Notes under the pieces: model-generated
Database searches by the model: none
Seen by the model: the letters and a program-made list of their open reading frames with translations, nothing else
What the model was told of the DNA's origin: nothing
Shown here: positions 34,893-44,316 of the stretch, in pieces
Layout of the letters: each line of letters starts with the position of its first letter
How positions within the stretch are numbered: position 1 is the stretch's first letter
NCBI RefSeq assembly: GCF_017744015.1
Contig: NZ_JAGHRA010000003.1
Location: 1 to 64,000, forward strand
From: Paracoccus sp. R12_2
GTDB taxonomy: Bacteria; Pseudomonadota; Alphaproteobacteria; Rhodobacterales; Rhodobacteraceae
Direction of reading: 5' to 3'
DNA: 64,000 nucleotides
Made by a program: the position numbers and the translations under genes

Positions 34893-36121
34893 GTCAGCGC
34901 CTCGGCGATTTCCTTGGCCAGACGGCGCGCGACCGCATCCTTGCCCATGCGCGGCCATTCCTCTGCCCCGGTATCGCGGATCAGCGTGACGGCGTTTTCC
35001 GTGCCCCCCATGATTCCGGTCGCCGGACTGACATCATTGGCCACGATCCAGTCGCAGCCCTTGCGCTGCCGTTTCGCAGTCGCGTTCTCGATCACCTCGT
35101 GGGTCTCGGCCGCGAATCCGACAACCAGTGTCGGGCGCCGCTTGTGCAGGCCGCTGACCCAGGCCAGGATATCCGGGTTTTCGGTCATCTCCAGCGCCGG
35201 AGGCTTGCCGGACCCATCCTTCTTGATCTTGCGCGCCCCGGCGTTCGTCACCCGCCAGTCGGCGACGGCGGCGGCCATCACCGCCGCGTCCGCGGGCAGC
35301 GCCTCGCTGACCGCTTCGCGCATCTCGCGCGCCGTTTCGACCCGGATCACCTCAACCCCTTCGGGCGGGGCGATGCTGGCAGGGCCGGTCACAAAGCTGA
35401 CCCGCGCACCCAGGTCGCGCAATGCTGTTGCAATGGCCGTGCCCTGGGCACCGGACGAACGATTCGCGATATAGCGCACCGGATCAATCGGTTCATGCGT
35501 GGGTCCCGATGTGACGATGACATGACGCCCCAGCAATGGGCCGCGCGGCACCTGCACCGCCTGGGTCAATCGCAACGGTTCGTCGGCAAGGGCGGTGCGG
35601 ATCGCGGTCATGATCGCCTCTGGCTCGGCCATGCGACCGGGACCGAATTCGCCGCACGCCATGTCGCCCTCGTCCGGGCCGACAGTCAGGATCCCGTCGC
35701 CGCGCAATGTCTGAAGATTGCGTCCTGTCGCCGGATGCTGCCACATCCGAACATTCATCGCAGGCGCGATCAACACGCGCTTGTCGGTTGCCAGCAGCAG
35801 GGTCGAGGCCAGGTCGTCCGCCAGACCCTGCGCCATCTTCGCCATCAGATCCGCCGTCGCCGGTGCGACCACGACAAGATCCGCGTTGCGGGACAGCTGG
35901 ATATGACCGATCTCGGCCTCTTTGGCGATGTCGAACAAGCCTTCATGCGCGGCCTCACCCGCCAGAACCGACAGGGTCATCGCCGTGGTGAACTGCGCGC
36001 CGGCCCGCGTCAGCACAGGCGTCACCGCCAGCCCGTCGGCCCGCATCAGCCGGATCAGCTGAGGCAGCTTGTAGGCGGCGATACCGCCGCCGACGATCAG
36101 AAGGATACGCTTGCCGTCCAT
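34889..36121 (-). CDS. coaBC: Bifunctional phosphopantothenoylcysteine decarboxylase/synthetase
   Basis: A 410-residue flavoprotein for two steps of coenzyme A synthesis. The N-terminal CoaC half has GGGIAAYKLPQLIR, the His-bearing GHIQLSRNADLVVVAPATA and the PAMN motif in APAMNVRMWQHPA. The C-terminal CoaB half has SGPTHEPIDPVRYIANRSSG, AAAVADWR and the lysine-rich KIKKDG. ATG at 36121. It heads the minus-strand operon that continues into the desulfurase and suf genes, an unusual partner for them. Confidence 0.95.
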   Translation of the reverse strand: MDGKRILLIVGGGIAAYKLPQLIRLMRADGLAVTPVLTRAGAQFTTAMTLSVLAGEAAHEGLFDIAKEAEIGHIQLSRNADLVVVAPATADLMAKMAQGLADDLASTLLLATDKRVLIAPAMNVRMWQHPATGRNLQTLRGDGILTVGPDEGDMACGEFGPGRMAEPEAIMTAIRTALADEPLRLTQAVQVPRGPLLGRHVIVTSGPTHEPIDPVRYIANRSSGAQGTAIATALRDLGARVSFVTGPASIAPPEGVEVIRVETAREMREAVSEALPADAAVMAAAVADWRVTNAGARKIKKDGSGKPPALEMTENPDILAWVSGLHKRRPTLVVGFAAETHEVIENATAKRQRKGCDWIVANDVSPATGIMGGTENAVTLIRDTGAEEWPRMGKDAVARRLAKEIAEALT

Positions 36122-36245
36122 GCCGCCTCCGAAAACCTGCCCGACAGATAGGCGTTCGGGCCACATGCCGCAAGCGAGCGAAGCCGTTAACCAATCCTTA
36201 AGTGCTGGCGCGCTAAACCCCCGGACGAACATGTCAGGGGGGCAG

Positions 36246-37760
36246 ATGGTCGCCATCGCCTATTCCGTCGCCTTAGAGGGGGTCGAGGCGCGACTGGTCG
36301 AGGTCCAGTGCTCGGTTTCGGCCGGCCTGCCGGGCTTTGCGATCGTGGGGCTGCCCGACAAGGCGGTCAGCGAGGCACGCGAGCGCGTCAAGGCGGCCTT
36401 CGGGGCGATGGCCATAGCGATGCCCAGCAAGCGCCTGACGGTCAACCTGTCGCCCGCCGACCTTCCGAAAGAGGGATCGCATTTCGACCTGCCGATCGCG
36501 CTTGCGGTGTTGGCCGCGTTGGACATCATCCCGTCGGAAGAACTTTCGCGCTGCGTCTGCCTTGGCGAACTGGCGCTGGATGGACGGCTGGTCGCGGTGA
36601 CGGGCGCCCTGCCCGCCGCGATGGCTGCGGCCGAAGATGACCGCGCGCTGATCTGCCCGCGCGCTTGCGGACCAGAGGCCGCGTGGGTCGAGACGGTGCC
36701 GGTGATCGCGCCATCGACGCTGCGCGAGACGGTCGATCATCTGACCGACCGCCACCCCCTGTCCCGCGCCGCGCCCGGAACGGTCGGCGCGTCGGCCCCG
36801 CTCGGATGCCTGTCCGAAGTGAAGGGTCAGGAACGCGCCAAGCGTGCCCTGGAAATCGCGGCGGCTGGCCGGCACCATCTGCTGATGGTCGGCCCGCCCG
36901 GCGCCGGAAAGTCGATGCTGGCGGCCAGGCTTCCCGGCCTTTTGCCGCCGCTGTCGCCGGTCGAGGCGCTGGAAACCTCGATGATCCATTCGCTGGCCGG
37001 CGTACTGGAGGACGGCGGAATCTCGCGCCAGGCGCCGTTCCGCGAACCCCATCACACCGCCTCGATGCCGGCCATCGTCGGCGGCGGACGCGGCGCCAAG
37101 CCGGGCGAGATCAGCCTTGCCCATAACGGCGTGCTGTTCATGGATGAGTTTCCGGAATTTCCCAGACAGGTGCTGGAAACCCTGCGTCAGCCCATCGAGA
37201 CGGGCGAGGTGGTGGTGGCCCGCGCGAACGCGCATATTCGCTATCCTTGCAGATTTCTGCTGGCCGCCGCCGCGAATCCCTGCCGCTGCGGTCATCTGGC
37301 GGACGCTGCGCGGGCATGTTCGCGTGCGCCCGCCTGCGGGGGCGACTACATGGGGCGGATTTCGGGCCCGCTGATGGACCGCTTCGACCTGCGGCTGGAA
37401 GTGCCAGCCGTCAGTTTCATGGATCTGGAGATGCCATCGGGTGGAGAAAGCTCTGCGCAGATCGCCGGCCGGGTCGCAGCAGCCCGCACGCGTCAACTTG
37501 CCCGCTTCCGCGAGCATCCCAGGCTTCGCGCTAACGCCGATGCGTCAGGCGCGGTGCTGGACGAGATCGCCACCCCCGACAGCGAAGGACGGGCGCTGAT
37601 CCTGAAAGCGTCCGAGAAGCTGGGACTGACCGCGCGCGGCTATCACCGGATCCTTCGCACGGCCCGCACCATTGCCGATCTCGAAGGATCGGACGGCATC
37701 CGCACGCCCCATCTGGCCGAGGCGATCAGCTATCGCCTGCCTTTCGTCGCGGGCGGCTGA
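36246..37760 (+). CDS. comM: ComM/YifB-type AAA+ helicase (Mg-chelatase-like)
   Basis: A 504-residue protein of the ComM/YifB family, a hexameric helicase that drives branch migration during natural transformation. An N-terminal Lon-like domain (SVSAGLPGFAIVGLPDKAVSEARERVKAA) is followed by the AAA+ core with Walker A GPPGAGKSMLA, Walker B VLFMDEFPEF, the Cys-rich NPCRCGH and the C-terminal GLTARGYHRILRTARTIADLEG. ATG at 36246 gives the usual MVAIAYSVALEG start. Divergent from coaBC across 124 bases. Confidence 0.92.
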   Translation: MVAIAYSVALEGVEARLVEVQCSVSAGLPGFAIVGLPDKAVSEARERVKAAFGAMAIAMPSKRLTVNLSPADLPKEGSHFDLPIALAVLAALDIIPSEELSRCVCLGELALDGRLVAVTGALPAAMAAAEDDRALICPRACGPEAAWVETVPVIAPSTLRETVDHLTDRHPLSRAAPGTVGASAPLGCLSEVKGQERAKRALEIAAAGRHHLLMVGPPGAGKSMLAARLPGLLPPLSPVEALETSMIHSLAGVLEDGGISRQAPFREPHHTASMPAIVGGGRGAKPGEISLAHNGVLFMDEFPEFPRQVLETLRQPIETGEVVVARANAHIRYPCRFLLAAAANPCRCGHLADAARACSRAPACGGDYMGRISGPLMDRFDLRLEVPAVSFMDLEMPSGGESSAQIAGRVAAARTRQLARFREHPRLRANADASGAVLDEIATPDSEGRALILKASEKLGLTARGYHRILRTARTIADLEGSDGIRTPHLAEAISYRLPFVAGG

Positions 37761-37788
37761 AGGGGCCAATCGGCACCTGTGGCGCGCG

Positions 37789-38736
37789 TCAGCGTGCGCT
37801 AAGCCGGCGCTCGATCGCGTCCCACATCATCGCCGCGGCGTTGATGCCGTCGAAACGTTCCAGTTCCTGAATTCCGGTTGGCGATGTCACGTTGATTTCG
37901 GTCAGCCAGCCGTCGATCACGTCGATGCCTGTGAAGATCAGACCTTTTTCCCGCAATACGGGCGCCAGTCGGGCGCAGATCTCGCGTTCTCGTTCGGTCA
38001 GGCCAACCTTTTCGGCGCGGCCGCCCACATGCATGTTCGACCGCGCCTCGCCTTCCTGAGGAACACGGTTGATCGCTCCGGCGACCTCGCCGTCGATCAG
38101 GATGATCCGCTTGTCCCCCTTGCTGACGGCGGGCAGGTATTTTTGGGCGATCATCGGCTCGCGGTTGATGCCCGCAAAGGTTTCCAGCAGCGCCGACAAG
38201 TTGGGGTCGCCGCGCCGCAGGTGGAACACCCCGGCGCCGCCATTGCCGTAAAGCGGCTTGACGATGATTTCGTCGTGGCGATCGCGGAACCTGCGAAACG
38301 CCGCCAGGTCGCGCGCGATCATCGTGGGAGGCGTCAGATCCGGAAAATCCAGCACCATCAGCTTTTCCGGGCAGTTGCGCACCCAGAACGGATCGTTGAC
38401 CACAAGGGTCGCAGGATGAACGCGATCCAGCAGATGAGTGGATGTGACATACGCCATGTCGAAGGGCGGATCCTGACGCAGCCAGACGACGTCGAATTCC
38501 GTCAGTTCGACCTCTTCCCAGTCTCCGAAACTGACATGATCGCCCTCGATCCTGCGCAGGGTGACAGGCCTGCCGCGCGCAATCACGCGACCCTCGTCAT
38601 ATCGAAGCTGATCTGCGGCATACTGGAAAAGCCGATGACCGCGCGCCTCGGCCTCAAGGCCAATTCTGAATGTGCTATCCGCGTGGATCGCAACATCCTC
38701 GATCGGATCCATCTGCAAGGCGACGTATAGGCTCAT
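37789..38736 (-). CDS. gshB: Glutathione synthetase
   Basis: A 315-residue ATP-grasp enzyme that joins glycine to gamma-glutamylcysteine. [57 protein letters not shown], the metal and ATP site region [27 protein letters not shown] and [17 protein letters not shown] are hallmarks of proteobacterial GshB. It converges with comM and follows yraN by 67 bases. Confidence 0.96.
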   Translation of the reverse strand: MSLYVALQMDPIEDVAIHADSTFRIGLEAEARGHRLFQYAADQLRYDEGRVIARGRPVTLRRIEGDHVSFGDWEEVELTEFDVVWLRQDPPFDMAYVTSTHLLDRVHPATLVVNDPFWVRNCPEKLMVLDFPDLTPPTMIARDLAAFRRFRDRHDEIIVKPLYGNGGAGVFHLRRGDPNLSALLETFAGINREPMIAQKYLPAVSKGDKRIILIDGEVAGAINRVPQEGEARSNMHVGGRAEKVGLTEREREICARLAPVLREKGLIFTGIDVIDGWLTEINVTSPTGIQELERFDGINAAAMMWDAIERRLSAR

Positions 38737-38803
38737 GGCACGCTCCGGAACGGTCTCGCCCGGTTGTTACCCGTCGCCTGCGGGGATGCAAGGGCCTGCC
38801 GCT

Positions 38804-39238
38804 CTATGCCTCGGCGAAGGCGTTCTCCAGCATCTCCACCCGGCCCGTGCCATCGACCAGTGCGACATCGAAGCGCATGCTGGTCAACTGACCGTCGGGC
38901 AGGTCGGCGCAATAGGCACAGGCGGCGGCGCAGATGCGATCCATCTGGGATCGTCCCAGACGTATCGCGGCCTCTGCGTGCGAGGCGGCCTGCTTGACCT
39001 CGACGAAGACCACCGCATCGCCATCGCGACAGATCAGGTCGATTTCGCCTCCGGCACTGCGCCAGCGCCGGGCCAGAACAGTGCGTCCCTTCGCGGCAAG
39101 GTGACGCGCCACGCTGTCTTCGGCCATCTCGCCCGAAAGTGCGGCCAGAACGCCGCGGCTCCGGCGCTGCGCGCGCGTGGTGGAAGTGGGTTCCGGCCCT
39201 CCGGCTTTTCGCTTCAGCATCCCTGCACCATGTCCCAT
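38804..39238 (-). CDS. yraN: YraN family (UPF0102) endonuclease-like protein
   Basis: A 144-residue protein with a restriction-endonuclease-like fold. GEMAEDSVARHLAAKGRTVLARRWRSAGGEIDLICRDGDAVVFVEVKQ contains the GEIDL...EVK nuclease pattern; the usual VEVKxR motif ends in VKQA here. The N-terminal 30 residues are basic and low complexity. ATG at 39238 is behind GAGGAA. It sits with rsmI and an LpoA-like gene, the same set as yraL-yraM-yraN in E. coli. Cellular role unknown. Confidence 0.88.
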   Translation of the reverse strand: MGHGAGMLKRKAGGPEPTSTTRAQRRSRGVLAALSGEMAEDSVARHLAAKGRTVLARRWRSAGGEIDLICRDGDAVVFVEVKQAASHAEAAIRLGRSQMDRICAAACAYCADLPDGQLTSMRFDVALVDGTGRVEMLENAFAEA

Positions 39239-39300
39239 TGCGTATTTCCTCAGCCGATCTTCAGCACCATATCACGTCAGGATCCGCCGGGCCGAACAGG

Positions 39301-40206
39301 TCACTTGTCTTCGGCCTGACCGCCCATCGCAAGCGCCATCTGATAGACGTCGCGCCGCGCAAGGCCCAACTCCCGGGCCACCTCCTTGGCGGCATCCTTG
39401 ACCGACATGTCCGCCAGTCGCCGCTGAAGCGCCTTGCGGACATCGTCGTCGTCGACGACCGCGGCGGCCGGACGATCCAGCAGCATGACGACCTCACCCT
39501 TCAGGCCCGTCATGCGCGGATCTTCTGAAAGCTCCTGTGCCGTTCCCCGGATCACCTCTTCGAATTTCTTGGTCAGTTCCCTTGCCACCACGGTAACGCG
39601 ATTCGGGTCAATCTCGCACAATTCCCTCAATGTCTGGTTAACGCGCCTGGGACTTTCGAACAGGATCAGGGTCGCATCGACTTGCGACCATTGGCGCAAC
39701 CAAGCCGCGCGGGCCGAGGCCGTCGCGGGTGGAAACCCCGCGAATAGGAACCGGTCGCTTGGCAGCCCCGACAGGCTGAGCGCCGCCAGCGCCGCCGAGG
39801 CCCCCGGCACGGCGTGGACCCGCACCCCCGCCAGTGCCGCGTCGCGGGCCAACCGGTAACCGGGATCCGCAACCAGCGGCGTGCCCGCATCCGAGGCATA
39901 GGCGACGCTGGCCCCTTCGGCCAGCGCGGCCATCAGCGCAGGGCGTGCACGAGCCGCATTGTGATCGTGATAGGGCAAGACCCGCCGACCGCGCAGTGGA
40001 ATGCCGTGAATTTCCATCAGGTGCCGCATCACCCGCGTATCTTCGGCGGCCAGAACATCGGCGCTGTTCAGCACGTCCAGCGCGCGCAGGGTGATATCGC
40101 GGGCCGTGCCGATCGGGGTCGCAACCAGATACAGCCCGGGGTCCAGATGTGCGGCAGCGACATGCGCCTCGAGCCGCTGCGGAGGCTTCATCGCATTCTC
40201 GCTCAT
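39301..40206 (-). CDS. rsmI: 16S rRNA 2'-O-ribose C1402 methyltransferase
   Basis: A 301-residue SAM-dependent methylase that modifies C1402 in the decoding site. LYLVATPIGTARDITLRALDVL, AAEDTRVMRHLMEIHGI, VAYASDAGTPLVADPGYRL, VHAVPGASAALAALSLSGLPSDRFLFAGF and ILFESPRRV are typical of the tetrapyrrole-methylase fold. It is followed by yraN and divergent from the LpoA-like lipoprotein gene. Start ATG behind GGAG. Confidence 0.95.
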   Translation of the reverse strand: MSENAMKPPQRLEAHVAAAHLDPGLYLVATPIGTARDITLRALDVLNSADVLAAEDTRVMRHLMEIHGIPLRGRRVLPYHDHNAARARPALMAALAEGASVAYASDAGTPLVADPGYRLARDAALAGVRVHAVPGASAALAALSLSGLPSDRFLFAGFPPATASARAAWLRQWSQVDATLILFESPRRVNQTLRELCEIDPNRVTVVARELTKKFEEVIRGTAQELSEDPRMTGLKGEVVMLLDRPAAAVVDDDDVRKALQRRLADMSVKDAAKEVARELGLARRDVYQMALAMGGQAEDK

Positions 40207-40317
40207 CCTGCCTTCTCCCGTGTGATGACGACCGCGCCGCCAATTGCCAATCCGGCGCGATCCACTTAGGCTGCGCGCTAATCGCCGCCATCAGATCATA
40301 CTGCAGGGAAGTTTCAC

Positions 40318-41526
40318 ATGTTCGCATCTGCCACAACCCGGCCCTTCGCGGGGCTGCGCCGCACATTCTGCCGCGCTGGCGCCGTGATCTCGGCGTTTTT
40401 CCTTGCTGCCTGCGATCCCGCCGGCATGGGCCAGCAGGCCAGCGGCCCCAGCATCGGCCCGATGATCGATCCCGGTCAGCCGGTGCAGGTGGCGCTGCTG
40501 GCCCCTGCCGGCAGCGGATCGGCCAACCTTGAATGGCTGGCGCGCAGCCTGAAGAACGCCGCGCGCATGGCCGCAGCAGATGCACAGGGCGCGACCATCG
40601 ATCTGCGCATCTATGACACCGGCGACAGCACTGCGCAGGCCGTCGCGCAGGCCAATGCCGCCGCCGACGCGGGCGCGCAGATCATCCTTGGTCCGCTGTT
40701 CGCCGAAGGTGCCAACGCTGTTGGCAACGCCATGCGCCCGCGCGGAATCAACGTGCTGTCCTTCTCGAACAACGCCGAGATCGCGGGCGGCAATGTCTAT
40801 ATCCTTGGCAACAGCTTCGCCAATGTCGCTGACCGGCTGGTCGGATTCGGCGCCAAGCACGGCAAACGGAACATCTATGTCGTGGCCGAGAACGACGTCG
40901 CCGGCCAGATCGGCGGTCGCGCGATCGAGACCGCAATCGCCCGCAACGGCGCCCGGCTGGCGGGACGCAGCAATCACCCGGTGTCGGTCAGCGGGATCGA
41001 CAGCGTGACGCCCCAGATCGTCGCAGCGGCACAGTCGGGTCAGGTCGATGCCGTGTTCATGACGGCAAATAATCAGGCGGTCCTGCCCTATCTGACCGAA
41101 AAACTGGCGGCGGCGGGCGTCACGTCGCAGGTCACCCAGTTCATGGGCCTGACCCGCTGGGATCAGCCGGCGTCGCGCATGTCGCTGCCGCAACTGCAGA
41201 ACGGCTGGTTCGCGATACCAGACCAGGGCCTGAAGCAGCAGTTCGACGCCCGCTATCAGTCCGCCTACGGAGAACAACCGCACGAACTGGCGACGCTGGC
41301 TTATGATGGCGTCGCGGCCATTGCGTCGCTCGCCCGCGCCGGAAATCGGAATGCCCTGACGACGACCGGGCTGACCCAGCGTTCCGGGTTCTCGGGCGTG
41401 GGCGGGGTCTTCCGGCTGCGGCGTGATGGCACCATCGAGCGCGGCCTTGCCGTTGCCACGATCCGGGGCAATCAGGTCGTGATCCTGGATCCGGCGCCGC
41501 GCGGCTTCGGTGGCTTCGGGTTCTGA
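40318..41526 (+). CDS. LpoA-like penicillin-binding-protein activator lipoprotein
   Basis: A 402-residue lipoprotein. The signal peptide ends in a lipobox-like FFLAAC (Cys at about 32). The mature part is a periplasmic-binding-protein fold (PVQVALLAPAGSGSANLEWLARSLKNAARMA, QIILGPLFAEGANAVGN, NAEIAGGNVYILGNSFA), as in LpoA/YraM. It lacks the helical N-terminal half of E. coli LpoA. It is divergent from rsmI-yraN, which supports the assignment. It probably stimulates a peptidoglycan synthase from the outer membrane. Confidence 0.82.
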   Translation: MFASATTRPFAGLRRTFCRAGAVISAFFLAACDPAGMGQQASGPSIGPMIDPGQPVQVALLAPAGSGSANLEWLARSLKNAARMAAADAQGATIDLRIYDTGDSTAQAVAQANAAADAGAQIILGPLFAEGANAVGNAMRPRGINVLSFSNNAEIAGGNVYILGNSFANVADRLVGFGAKHGKRNIYVVAENDVAGQIGGRAIETAIARNGARLAGRSNHPVSVSGIDSVTPQIVAAAQSGQVDAVFMTANNQAVLPYLTEKLAAAGVTSQVTQFMGLTRWDQPASRMSLPQLQNGWFAIPDQGLKQQFDARYQSAYGEQPHELATLAYDGVAAIASLARAGNRNALTTTGLTQRSGFSGVGGVFRLRRDGTIERGLAVATIRGNQVVILDPAPRGFGGFGF

Positions 41527-41528
41527 TC

Positions 41529-44312
41529 TTGCCGCCCAGCCCTGCACAATCCACCGTTCAAAGCGCCCCGGCATTGCCCGGGGCGCATGAATTGTTCGAT
41601 GCCGACAGCATCCTGAAGGCCCTGAACGAACGCCTGGCCGATCTGCAAGGCCCGCGCGAGATCCGCGCGGCAACCGTTGCGTTCCTGGCCGAGGCCCGTC
41701 AGGACGCCATGGCGGATGTCGAGGCCGGGTTTGCCAGCCACCCCCGCGCCGCGCGCGAGACGGTGCGCGCGATCGCGGCGCTGACCGATGGTATCGTGAC
41801 CGCAATCCACCATGTCGCGACCACACGGCTGCACCCCGTCCAGAACGCGTCCGAGGGCGAAAAGCTGGCGGTGCTCGCGGTCGGTGGATATGGCCGCGCC
41901 GAAATGGCGCCTTATTCCGATGTCGATCTGCTGTTTCTGACACCCTACAAGATCACCCCCTGGGCCGAGAGCGTGGTCGAATCCATGCTGTACATGCTGT
42001 GGGATCTGAAGCTGAAGATCGGCCATTCGATCCGTACGGTCGACGACTGCCTGCGGCTTGGCGCCGGCGACATGACGATCCGGACGTCGCTGGTCGAACA
42101 CCGGCTGGTCACCGGCCACGCACCGCTGGCGCAAGAGTTGCGCGACCGGCTGTGGTCGGAACTGTTTGACAAGACCGTTCCCGAATTCGTCGAGGCCAAG
42201 CTGGAAGAACGCAGTGCGCGGCACCAGCGGCAGGGCGGCCAGCGATACGTGCTGGAACCCAACGTCAAAGAGGGCAAGGGCGGGCTGCGTGATCTGCAGA
42301 CGCTCTACTGGATCGCGAAATACATCCATCGGGTGGATCGCGCGGTCGAACTGGTCGATCTTGGGGTGTTCTCGCGTGAAGAGCATCTGGCCTTCTGGCA
42401 GGCCGAGGATTTTCTGTGGGCCGTGCGCTGCAACCTGCACCTGATCGCCGGCCGGCCGGTCGATGTCCTGTCCTTTGACATGCAGGTCGAAGTCGCCCGA
42501 CGCATGGGGTATTCCGACACGACGGCACGGCGTGGCGTCGAATATTTCATGCAGGACTATTTCCGCCACGCGACGCGCGTGGGGGAATTGACCAGGGTCT
42601 TCCTGACCGAACTGGAATCGCGCCATGTCAGGAACGCCCCGATCCTGGGTCGCCTCTTCCGCAGGCGGCGCAAGATGAAGGCGGGCTTCATCGATCAGCA
42701 TGGCAGGCTGGCGATCAAGGACGACGCCGAATTTCTTGCCGATCCGCTGAACATCCTGCGCCTGTTCGAAGAGGCGCTGCGCACCGGCATCCTCATCCAC
42801 CCCGACGCGATGCGCCTGATCGCCGCCAATCTGGACCTGATCGGCGACAGGATGCGCGGCGATCCCGAGGCGATCCGCATCTTCATGGATCTGCTGCTGA
42901 AGCACGGCAATCCCGAACGCAGCCTGCGCCGCATGAACGAGTTGGGCGTGCTGGCCGCATTCATCCCCGAGTTTCAGCCCGTCGTCGCCATGATGCAGTT
43001 CAACCTGTATCACCACTATACCGTGGACGAGCATTCCATCCAGTGCGTCGCCGCGCTGGCCGAGATCGAACGCGGCGAACATCCCGACGACCTGCCGTTG
43101 TCGCACGGCATCATGGGATCGGGGATCAATCGCCGCGTGCTGTATCTGGCCACGTTGCTGCACGACATCGGCAAGGGCCGGCGCGAGGATCATTCGATCC
43201 TGGGCGCGCGAATCGCCCGGCGTATCGCCACGCGCTTCGGCTTTCCCCAGGACGATATCGACACGGTCGAATGGCTGGTCAGGAACCACCTTCTGATGTC
43301 CGATGTGGCACAGAAGCGCGATATCGCGGATCCGCGCACGCTGCGCGATTTCGCCAAGGCAGTGAAGACCCGCAAGCGTCTGGACCTGCTGTTGGTGCTG
43401 ACCGTCTGCGACATTCGCGGCGTCGGTCCGGGGGTCTGGAACAACTGGAAAGCCGCCCTGCTGCGCAAGCTTCATCAGGAAACTTCGTCCGCGCTGGAAA
43501 ACGGTCTTGAGGAACTGAACCGCGAAAAGCGGCAGAACGAGGCCAAACGGTCGCTGCGCCATCTTCTGGTTGCCAGGGGCTGGGAGGCCAAGGAGATCCG
43601 CGCCGAGTTGGGCCGTCACTATGACAATTACTGGCCGGGGCTTCCGACCGATACCCAGGCGGTCTTCGCCGACCTGCTGCATCAGATCGACAGTGATGAG
43701 ATCCGCATCGACCTGCGGGCCGACCATGACCGCGATGCGACGCGCGCGGCCTTCGTGATGGCGGACCATCCCGGCATCTTCTCGCGCCTCTGCGGCGCAC
43801 TGACGTTGACCGGGGCGAATGTGGTCGATGCGCGCACCTACACGACCCGGGACGGCTATGCGACCGCGGTCTTCTGGGTTCAGGATACCGAAGGTCATCC
43901 CTTCGCCGAGGATCGCCTGCCGAAGCTGCGCCAGACGATCCTGCGCACCCTGAAGGGCGAAATCGTCGCACGCGAGGCATTCGCCTCGCGCGACAAGCAG
44001 AAGAAACGCACCCGCGAGTTCCGTTTTCCGACCCATGTCACCTTCGACAACGAAGGCAGCGACATCTATACGATCATCGAGGTCGATACCCGCGACCGGC
44101 CGGGCCTGCTGTATGACCTGACGCGCGCTATGGCGACCAACCACATCCAGATCGTCAGTGCGGTGATCGCCACCTTCGGCGCCCAGGTGGTTGACAGTTT
44201 CTACGTCAAGGACATGTTCGGCCTGAAGCTGCACAGCGAAAACAAGCGTGACCAGCTTGAAAAGAAGCTGCGCAAGGCCATCGCCGACGGAACCAAACGG
44301 GCAGAGGCATAG
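41529..44312 (+). CDS. glnD: Bifunctional PII uridylyltransferase/uridylyl-removing enzyme
   Basis: A 927-residue nitrogen sensor that modifies PII proteins when glutamine is low. Domains in order: nucleotidyltransferase with GGYGRAEMAPYSDVD (metal Asp at 131 and 133), GlnD_UR_UTase helical part, HD hydrolase domain with ATLLHDIGKGRREDHS near residue 540, and two C-terminal ACT domains (MADHPGIFSRLCGAL and DTRDRPGLLYDLTRAM) that sense glutamine. The first in-frame start is TTG at 41529, only three bases after the preceding stop, which implies coupling. Four bases separate its stop from murJ. Confidence 0.95.
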   Translation: MPPSPAQSTVQSAPALPGAHELFDADSILKALNERLADLQGPREIRAATVAFLAEARQDAMADVEAGFASHPRAARETVRAIAALTDGIVTAIHHVATTRLHPVQNASEGEKLAVLAVGGYGRAEMAPYSDVDLLFLTPYKITPWAESVVESMLYMLWDLKLKIGHSIRTVDDCLRLGAGDMTIRTSLVEHRLVTGHAPLAQELRDRLWSELFDKTVPEFVEAKLEERSARHQRQGGQRYVLEPNVKEGKGGLRDLQTLYWIAKYIHRVDRAVELVDLGVFSREEHLAFWQAEDFLWAVRCNLHLIAGRPVDVLSFDMQVEVARRMGYSDTTARRGVEYFMQDYFRHATRVGELTRVFLTELESRHVRNAPILGRLFRRRRKMKAGFIDQHGRLAIKDDAEFLADPLNILRLFEEALRTGILIHPDAMRLIAANLDLIGDRMRGDPEAIRIFMDLLLKHGNPERSLRRMNELGVLAAFIPEFQPVVAMMQFNLYHHYTVDEHSIQCVAALAEIERGEHPDDLPLSHGIMGSGINRRVLYLATLLHDIGKGRREDHSILGARIARRIATRFGFPQDDIDTVEWLVRNHLLMSDVAQKRDIADPRTLRDFAKAVKTRKRLDLLLVLTVCDIRGVGPGVWNNWKAALLRKLHQETSSALENGLEELNREKRQNEAKRSLRHLLVARGWEAKEIRAELGRHYDNYWPGLPTDTQAVFADLLHQIDSDEIRIDLRADHDRDATRAAFVMADHPGIFSRLCGALTLTGANVVDARTYTTRDGYATAVFWVQDTEGHPFAEDRLPKLRQTILRTLKGEIVAREAFASRDKQKKRTREFRFPTHVTFDNEGSDIYTIIEVDTRDRPGLLYDLTRAMATNHIQIVSAVIATFGAQVVDSFYVKDMFGLKLHSENKRDQLEKKLRKAIADGTKRAEA

Positions 44313-44316
44313 AACC

